Shown: in pieces, positions 58,306 through 64,000 of the stretch
Layout of the letters: every line of letters starts with the position of its first letter
Position numbering within the stretch: position 1 is the stretch's first letter
NCBI GenBank assembly: GCA_036488815.1
Contig: DASXGX010000065.1
Location: forward strand, 1-64,000
Length of the DNA: 64,000 nucleotides
Direction of reading: 5' to 3'
Source: Roseiarcus sp036488815
Lineage (GTDB): Bacteria > Pseudomonadota > Alphaproteobacteria > Rhizobiales > Beijerinckiaceae
Notes under the pieces: generated by a model
What the model was told of the DNA's origin: nothing
Database searches by the model: none
The model's input: the letters and a program-made list of their open reading frames with translations, nothing else
Program-made: the position numbers and the translations under genes

Positions 58306-61266
58306 TTACGCGAAGCACTCGTCCACGAACGCTTTGAGCTGCGCGAGATGCTTCGACATCAGGCCGGTCGCGGTCGCCGCGGAGGCGGGACGGCCCGCGT
58401 ACCGCGCGCGCTTCGCCTTGCCGCCGACCTGGCCCAGCACCCACTCCAGGTACGGCTCGACGAAGGTCCAGGGCCCCATGTTCTTGGGCTCCTCCTGGCA
58501 CCAGATCAAATCCGCCTTCTTGAAGCGCGACAGTTCCTTGACGAGGCTCTTGAGCGGGAACGGATAGAGCTGCTCGACGCGCAGGATGTAGATGTCGTCG
58601 ATCTCGCGCTTCTCACGCTCCTCGTAGAGGTCGTAGTAGACCTTGCCCGAGCAGAGGATCACGCGACGGATCTTGTCGTCGCGCACGAGCTTGGTCTTCT
58701 CGCCCTTGTGCGTCTCCGCCATGTCCCAGAGCAGACGATGGAAGCTCGAGCCCGCCGCGAGCGCCTCGATGTTCGACACGGCGCGTTTGTTACGCAGCAT
58801 CGACTTCGGCGTCATCACGATCAGCGGCTTGCGGATTTCGCGCTTGAGCTGCCGGCGCAGCACGTGGAAGAAGTTCGCCGGCGTCGAAGGCGCGACGACC
58901 TGCATGTTGTCTTCGGCGCACATCTGCAGGAAGCGCTCGAGGCGCGCCGAGGAATGCTCAGGCCCCTGCCCCTCGTAGCCGTGCGGCAGGAGGCAGACGA
59001 GGCCCGACATGCGCAGCCACTTGCGCTCGCCCGAGGAGATGAACTGGTCGAACACGACCTGGGCGCCGTTGGCGAAGTCGCCGAACTGCGCCTCCCACAG
59101 CGTCAGCGCGTTCGGCTCGGCGAGCGAATAGCCGTACTCGAAGCCGAGCACCGCTTCTTCCGACAGCATCGAATTGATGACCTCGTAGCGCGCCTGCCCG
59201 TCCCGGATATGATTGAACGGGATGTAGCGCGCTTCGGTCTGCTGATCGATCAGCACGGAGTGGCGTTGCGAGAAGGTGCCACGCTCGCTGTCCTGGCCGG
59301 ACAAGCGGACGGGGAACCCTTCGTCGAGCAGCGAGCCGAAGGCGAGCGCTTCGGCGGTGGCCCAATCGATCCCATCGCCGCTCTGGATCGTCGCGCGGCG
59401 GTTGTCGAGGAAGCGCTGGATCGTCCTGTGCACGCTGAAGCCGGGAGGCGCGGTCGCGATGCGGTCGCTGATCTCCTTGAGACGCGCGACCTCAACCCCA
59501 GTCTCGCCGCGACGGTCGTCGTCGGCGAGGTCCTGCGCCGCCTTGAAGCCGGCCCAGCGACCGTCGAGCCAATCCGCCTTGTTGGGGACGTAGGACTGGC
59601 CCGCTTCGAACTCCGCATCCAATCGATGGCGCCAATCGGCGCGCAACTTGTCGACTTCACCCTGCGTGACGATGCCCTCGTCGACGAGCTTCTTGGCGTA
59701 GATCTGCAACGTCGTCGGATGCGAGCGGATGTTGCGATACATCAGCGGCTGCGTGAAGCCCGGCTCGTCGCCCTCGTTGTGCCCGAATCGGCGATAGCAG
59801 AACATGTCGATGACGACGGGCTTGTGGAAGCGCTGCCGGTATTCGGTGGCGACCTTCGCGCAGAAGACCACCGCCTCGGGATCGTCGCCGTTGACATGAA
59901 AGATCGGCGCCTCGACGAGCTTGGCGACGTCCGACGGATAGGGCGAGGAGCGGGAGTAGCGGGGATAGGTGGTGAAGCCGATCTGATTGTTGACGATGAA
60001 ATGCAGCGAGCCGCCGGTGCGGTGGCCACGCAGGCCGGAAAGGCCGAAGCATTCCGCGACGACACCCTGGCCGGCGAAAGCCGCGTCGCCGTGGATCAGC
60101 AACGGCAACACCTTCACGCGCTCGATGTAGTCGTTGAGTTGGTCCTGCTTGGCGCGCACTTTGCCGAGCACCACGGGATCGACGATCTCCAGATGCGAGG
60201 GGTTGGCGGTCAGCGACAGATGGACCGTGTTGCCGTCGAACTCGCGGTCGGACGAGGCGCCGAGGTGGTATTTTACGTCGCCAGAACCGTCGACTTCATC
60301 CGGCGAGGCCGAGCCGCCTTTGAACTCGTGGAAGATGACGCGGTGCGGCTTGCCCATCACCTGGCTGAGCACGTTGAGGCGGCCGCGGTGGGCCATGCCC
60401 AATGCAATCTCCTTCAGGCCGAGCTGACCGCCCCGCTTGATGATCTGCTCCAGCGCCGGGATCATCGCCTCCGCGCCGTCGAGACCGAAGCGCTTGGCGC
60501 CGGTGTATTTGACGTCGAAGAAGTTCTCGAAGCCCTCCGCCTCGACGAGCTTGCTCAGGATGGCGCGCTTGCCTTCCCTGGTGAATTGAATCTCCTTGTC
60601 CGGCCCTTCGATGCGCTCCTGGATCCAGGCTTTCTCGGCGGGATCGGAGATGTGGACGAACTCGAAGCCGATCGTGTCGCAATAGGTGCGGCGCAGGATC
60701 GTCAGCATCTGGCGCACGGTCGCCTGTTCGAGGCCGAGCACGTGATCGATGAAGATCGGACGGTCGTAGTCCGCTTCCTGGAAACCGTAGGTGGCGGGAT
60801 GCAGCTCTTCGTGGTCGCGCTGCGGCTCGAGGCCGAGTGGATCGAGATTGGCGTTCAAATGGCCGCGCATCCGATAAGCGCGGATCATCATCAGCGCGCG
60901 CACGCTGTCGCGCGTCGCGCGATGGATCGATTCCTCGCTCGCCGCCGCGGCCGGCTCAGCCGCCGAGCGCGCCCTGAGCTTGCTCTCGATCACCTTTTCC
61001 GCCGCGGGCCAATCGCCGTCGAGCGCGCTGATCAGGTCGCCCTTCGGCGCGGCCGGCCAATTGGGGCGACGCCAGGAAGCGCCCCCCGCCGTCTTCTCGA
61101 CGCCGGCGGGATCGTCGCCGAGCGCGTCGAAGAATTCGCGCCATCCCGCCTCGACCGAGGCGGGATCCCTCTCGTACTGGGCCTGCAACGCCTCGATGTA
61201 GGCGCCGTTAGCCCCGTAGAGGAAAGACGTTTGCAGCAACGCTTGATTGATGTCTTGCCGAGTCAT
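58306..61266 (-). CDS. sucA: 2-oxoglutarate dehydrogenase E1
   Basis: 986 residues, the usual size. It decarboxylates 2-oxoglutarate with thiamine diphosphate. L-I-H-G-D-A-A-F-A-G-Q-G-V is the diphosphate-binding segment, and D-M-F-C-Y-R-R-F-G-H-N-E-G-D-E-P is a strong family block, as are Y-G-Y-S-L-A-E-P and the N-terminal F-L-Y-G-A-N. It follows sucD by 13 bases. Confidence 0.97.
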   Translation of the reverse strand: MTRQDINQALLQTSFLYGANGAYIEALQAQYERDPASVEAGWREFFDALGDDPAGVEKTAGGASWRRPNWPAAPKGDLISALDGDWPAAEKVIESKLRARSAAEPAAAASEESIHRATRDSVRALMMIRAYRMRGHLNANLDPLGLEPQRDHEELHPATYGFQEADYDRPIFIDHVLGLEQATVRQMLTILRRTYCDTIGFEFVHISDPAEKAWIQERIEGPDKEIQFTREGKRAILSKLVEAEGFENFFDVKYTGAKRFGLDGAEAMIPALEQIIKRGGQLGLKEIALGMAHRGRLNVLSQVMGKPHRVIFHEFKGGSASPDEVDGSGDVKYHLGASSDREFDGNTVHLSLTANPSHLEIVDPVVLGKVRAKQDQLNDYIERVKVLPLLIHGDAAFAGQGVVAECFGLSGLRGHRTGGSLHFIVNNQIGFTTYPRYSRSSPYPSDVAKLVEAPIFHVNGDDPEAVVFCAKVATEYRQRFHKPVVIDMFCYRRFGHNEGDEPGFTQPLMYRNIRSHPTTLQIYAKKLVDEGIVTQGEVDKLRADWRHRLDAEFEAGQSYVPNKADWLDGRWAGFKAAQDLADDDRRGETGVEVARLKEISDRIATAPPGFSVHRTIQRFLDNRRATIQSGDGIDWATAEALAFGSLLDEGFPVRLSGQDSERGTFSQRHSVLIDQQTEARYIPFNHIRDGQARYEVINSMLSEEAVLGFEYGYSLAEPNALTLWEAQFGDFANGAQVVFDQFISSGERKWLRMSGLVCLLPHGYEGQGPEHSSARLERFLQMCAEDNMQVVAPSTPANFFHVLRRQLKREIRKPLIVMTPKSMLRNKRAVSNIEALAAGSSFHRLLWDMAETHKGEKTKLVRDDKIRRVILCSGKVYYDLYEEREKREIDDIYILRVEQLYPFPLKSLVKELSRFKKADLIWCQEEPKNMGPWTFVEPYLEWVLGQVGGKAKRARYAGRPASAATATGLMSKHLAQLKAFVDECFA

Positions 61267-61279
61267 GTCCGGCCTCCAA

Positions 61280-62167
61280 TCACTTTCCGTTCAATACGTC
61301 GACCAATGTCTTGCCGAGCCGCGCCGGGGAGGGCGACACGCGAATGCCCGCCGCCTCCATCGCGGCGATCTTGTCTTCCGCGCCGCCCTTGCCGCCGGCG
61401 ATGATCGCGCCGGCATGGCCCATGCGCCGCCCAGGCGGCGCAGTGCGGCCGGCGATGAAGCCGACCACCGGCTTGGAGCGGCCCTTCTTGGCCTCGTCCT
61501 TGAGGAACTGCGCCGCATCCTCCTCCGCCTGGCCGCCGATCTCGCCGATCATGATGATCGACTTCGTCTCGGGGTCGGCGAGGAACAATTCGAGGGCTTC
61601 AATGAAGTCCATGCCCTTGACCGGGTCGCCGCCGATGCCGATCGCGGTCGTCTGGCCGAGCCGTTCACGCGTCGTCTGGAAGACCGCCTCGTAGGTCAGC
61701 GTGCCCGACCGCGAGACGATGCCGACGCTGCCGCGCGAGAAGATGTTGCCGGGCATGATGCCGATCTTGCACTCGCCGGCCGTCATCACTCCGGGGCAGT
61801 TGGGACCGACCAGGATCGACTTCGAGCCCTGCAGAGCGCGCTTCACCTTGACCATGTCGAGGACTGGAATGCCCTCGGTGATGCAGACGATGAGCGGCAC
61901 TTCGGCGGCGATCGCCTCGCAGATCGCGTCGGCGGCGCCCGGCGGCGGCACATAGATCACGGAGGCGTCGGCGCCCGTCGCTTCGCGCGCCTCGGCGACG
62001 GTGTCGTACACGGGAAGTCCGAGATGGACTGAGCCGCCTTTGCCCGGCGACGTGCCGCCGACCATCTTGGTTCCGTAGGCGATCGCCTGCTCGGAATGGA
62101 AGGTGCCGTTCTTGCCCGTGAAGCCTTGCGTGATGACGCGAGTGTTCTTGTCGATGAGGACGGACAT
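61280..62167 (-). CDS. sucD: Succinyl-CoA ligase subunit alpha
   Basis: 295 residues. The CoA-binding start is T-Q-G-F-T-G-K-N-G-T-F-H-S-E-Q; the phosphohistidine is in M-G-H-A-G-A-I-I. G-P-N-C-P-G-V-M is another block. It forms succinate from succinyl-CoA, with nucleotide triphosphate made. Its ATG overlaps the sucC stop by one base (TGATG). Confidence 0.97.
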   Translation of the reverse strand: MSVLIDKNTRVITQGFTGKNGTFHSEQAIAYGTKMVGGTSPGKGGSVHLGLPVYDTVAEAREATGADASVIYVPPPGAADAICEAIAAEVPLIVCITEGIPVLDMVKVKRALQGSKSILVGPNCPGVMTAGECKIGIMPGNIFSRGSVGIVSRSGTLTYEAVFQTTRERLGQTTAIGIGGDPVKGMDFIEALELFLADPETKSIIMIGEIGGQAEEDAAQFLKDEAKKGRSKPVVGFIAGRTAPPGRRMGHAGAIIAGGKGGAEDKIAAMEAAGIRVSPSPARLGKTLVDVLNGK

Positions 62168-63378
62168 CAGCGGGCTCCCTGAGCGGTGGAGCGCACCGCC
62201 CCTACGATTTTCTGCGCGGCGTCGTCGAGATCGTCCGCGGCGATCACGTTCAAGCCGGATTCGCTGATGATCTTCTTGCCGAGTTCGACGTTGGTGCCCT
62301 CGAGGCGCACCACGAGCGGCACCTTGAGGCCGGTTTCCTTCACGGCGGCGATCACGCCCTCGGCGATCACGTCGCAGCGCATGATGCCGCCGAAGATGTT
62401 GACGAGGATGCCTTTGACGTTCGGATCGGCGGTGATGATCTTGAACGCGGCCGTCACCTTGTCTTTCGAGGCGCCGCCGCCGACGTCGAGGAAGTTCGCC
62501 GGGCTTTCGCCGTAGAGCTTGATGATGTCCATCGTCGCCATCGCGAGGCCGGCGCCGTTGACCATGCAGCCGATCGTGCCGTCGAGCGTCACATAGTTGA
62601 GGTCGTACTTGGAGGCCTCGATCTCCTTCGCGTCCTCCTCGCTTTCGTCGCGCAGCGCGACGATGTCGGGATGGCGATAAAGCGAGTTGTCGTCGAACGA
62701 CACCTTGGCGTCGAGCACCTTGAGCTGGCCGCCGGTCGTGACGATCAGCGGGTTGATCTCGAGCATCGCCATATCCTTGGCGATAAACGCCGCATAGAGC
62801 TTGGCGATCAGCGCCTCCACCTGCTTGGCGAGATCGTTGGTGAGGCCGAGCGCGCGCGCCGCCGTGCGGCCGTGATGCGGCATGACGCCGGTCGCCGGAT
62901 CGATCGAGAAGGAATGGATCTTCTCCGGCGTGTTGTGCGCGACATCCTCAATGTTGACGCCGCCTTCGGTCGAAAGCACGAAGGCCACCCGGCTGGTCGA
63001 GCGATCGACGAGCGCGGAGAGGTAGAATTCCTTGTCGATCGAGGAGCCGTCCTCGATGTAGAGGCGGTTGACCTGCTTTCCCGCCGGGCCGGTTTGCACC
63101 GTGACCAGCGTCGCCGCGAGCATCTGCTCGGCGAATTGCCTGACTTCCTCAATCGAATGGGCGAGACGCACGCCGCCCTTATCACCCGCCGAAGCTTCCT
63201 TGAAGCGGCCCTTGCCGCGGCCGCCGGCGTGGATCTGGCTCTTGACGACCCAGAGGGGGCCGGGCAGCGACTTGGCGGCCGCGACCGCCTCGTCGGGCGT
63301 GAATGCGGGCTTGCCGGCGGACACCGGGGCCCCGAAGGCGGCCAGGACCGCCTTCGCCTGATATTCGTGAATGTTCAT
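62167..63378 (-). CDS. sucC: Succinyl-CoA ligase subunit beta
   Basis: 403 residues. The ATP-grasp N-terminal domain begins M-N-I-H-E-Y-Q-A-K, with K-S-Q-I-H-A-G-G-R-G-K, and E-I-N-P-L-I-V-T further on; the C-terminal N-I-F-G-G-I-M-R-C-D block is diagnostic. The nucleotide (ATP or GTP) cannot be deduced surely. It follows mdh by 44 bases and overlaps sucD. Confidence 0.97.
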   Translation of the reverse strand: MNIHEYQAKAVLAAFGAPVSAGKPAFTPDEAVAAAKSLPGPLWVVKSQIHAGGRGKGRFKEASAGDKGGVRLAHSIEEVRQFAEQMLAATLVTVQTGPAGKQVNRLYIEDGSSIDKEFYLSALVDRSTSRVAFVLSTEGGVNIEDVAHNTPEKIHSFSIDPATGVMPHHGRTAARALGLTNDLAKQVEALIAKLYAAFIAKDMAMLEINPLIVTTGGQLKVLDAKVSFDDNSLYRHPDIVALRDESEEDAKEIEASKYDLNYVTLDGTIGCMVNGAGLAMATMDIIKLYGESPANFLDVGGGASKDKVTAAFKIITADPNVKGILVNIFGGIMRCDVIAEGVIAAVKETGLKVPLVVRLEGTNVELGKKIISESGLNVIAADDLDDAAQKIVGAVRSTAQGAR

Positions 63379-63422
63379 AAGTCGACGCTCGCTCTTCGAG
63401 GACCAGGCTGAAGCCGAGGTCG

Positions 63423-64000
63423 TTAGCCGGCCAACGCCGGGTTGATCGCCTTGCAGGCGTCGATGAGGCCGCGCACCGAAGCGACGGACTTGGAGAACAT
63501 CGCCTTTTCCGCGTCGTCCAGCGCGACTTCGACGATGCGCTCGACGCCGCCGGCGCCGATCACCACGGGAACGCCGACATACGTGTCCTTGACGCCGTAT
63601 TCCCCGTTGAGCTGCGCAGCGGCGGGCAATACGCGACGCTGGTCCTTGAGGTAGGATTCGGCCATCGCGATCGCGGAGGCCGCCGGAGCGTAAAAGGCCG
63701 AGCCGGTCTTGAGCAGATTGACGATCTCGCCGCCGCCCTTACGGGTGCGCTCGACCATCGCGTCGAGACGCTCCTGGGTCGTCCAGCCCATCTTGACGAG
63801 GTCGGGCAGCGGGATGCCGGCGACGGTGGAATAGCGGACCGAGGGAACCATGTCGTCGCCGTGGCCGCCCAGCACGAAGGCGGTGACGTCCTCGACCGAC
63901 ACCTTGAACTCCTCGGAGAGGAAATAGCGGAAGCGCGACGAATCCAGCACGCCGGCCATGCCGACCACCTTGTGCGCCGGCAAGCCGGAGGTCTTCTGGA
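63423..64000 (-). CDS. mdh: Malate dehydrogenase (C-terminal part)
   Basis: The last 192 codons; the gene continues beyond the right edge. The substrate region is G-M-A-G-V-L-D-S-S-R-F and the catalytic His is in V-L-G-G-H-G-D-D-M-V-P, as in LDH-like malate dehydrogenases of alphaproteobacteria. I-V-N-L-L-K-T-G-S-A-F-Y-A-P follows. It is the first gene seen of the operon mdh-sucCDAB-lpdA. Confidence 0.95.
   Translation of the reverse strand, partial: QKTSGLPAHKVVGMAGVLDSSRFRYFLSEEFKVSVEDVTAFVLGGHGDDMVPSVRYSTVAGIPLPDLVKMGWTTQERLDAMVERTRKGGGEIVNLLKTGSAFYAPAASAIAMAESYLKDQRRVLPAAAQLNGEYGVKDTYVGVPVVIGAGGVERIVEVALDDAEKAMFSKSVASVRGLIDACKAINPALAG

Noticed and set aside
58165..61404. Long plus-strand frame of about 1080 codons opposite sucA
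   Set aside because: It is the antisense shadow of a well-supported gene in high-GC DNA; its translation has no recognisable domain. The same applies to other long frames opposite or within addA, addB, kup, lpdA and the 48.5-51.2 kb gene.

Overview
The window is a GC-rich, densely coded chromosomal segment of an alphaproteobacterium, most likely Hyphomicrobiales (Rhizobiales). The order mdh-sucC-sucD-sucA-sucB-lpdA, an alphaproteobacterial AddAB nuclease, DUF465 and BTLCP proteins, a MetY-type methionine route and aerobic cobalamin genes all point there. I cannot fix the genus. Most genes look native; TTG and GTG starts and 1-8 bp stop/start overlaps are common.

Layout. 1-3.4 kb is loosely coded and partly decayed: the 5' end of a COG4313 outer-membrane-type protein, about 900 bp with no convincing gene, a small hypothetical, a remnant of an lldD-like gene, and an orphan GAF histidine kinase. 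3.4-12.5 kb holds an HTH orphan, two divergent DUF465 proteins, gst-queG, pncA and a YbhN-type membrane protein, mgtC, a BTLCP protease-like protein and kup. 12.7-22.2 kb has a class-IV aminotransferase coupled to a sulfotransferase-like protein, lgt-midA-pgeF, and a run metY-metA-flavin reductase-acyl-CoA synthetase. 22.2-27.0 kb has a tautomerase, a hypothetical, and a divergent four-gene set: carrier protein + alpha/beta hydrolase on one side, acyl-CoA dehydrogenase + amino acid:carrier-protein ligase on the other. 27.1-30.9 kb has gcdH, two glycine-rich secreted paralogues that arose by a tandem duplication including part of gcdH, and an AraC regulator. 31.3-34.6 kb is an ACP / AMP-forming ligase / SDR operon with a divergent acyltransferase-like gene. 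34.7-38.7 kb is cobO-cobQ, cobD and cobC. 38.8-45.4 kb is addB-addA. 45.5-54.1 kb carries envelope and periplasmic proteins (TAXI-like receptor, SEL1-like protein, lipoprotein hydrolase, membrane spermidine-synthase-like protein, exported PIMT-like methyltransferase, Cdh-like phosphatase) plus bfr-bfd. 54.5-64.0 kb is the TCA operon on the minus strand, interrupted by a YCII-domain gene and a VapBC-type toxin-antitoxin pair.

Most interesting. (1) The 23.4-27.0 kb set has the parts to activate an amino acid, load it on a dedicated carrier protein, oxidise it there and release it; the ligase family is characterised biochemically but the pathway product is not known to me. (2) The 31.3-34.6 kb ACP/ligase/SDR/acyltransferase set looks like a second dedicated carrier-protein pathway. 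(3) A tandem duplication copied the start of gcdH with the neighbouring secreted-protein gene and its terminator; the second gcdH piece has decayed. (4) A toxin-antitoxin pair sits inside the TCA operon. (5) The divergent cobD and cobC start codons overlap in a single CATG.
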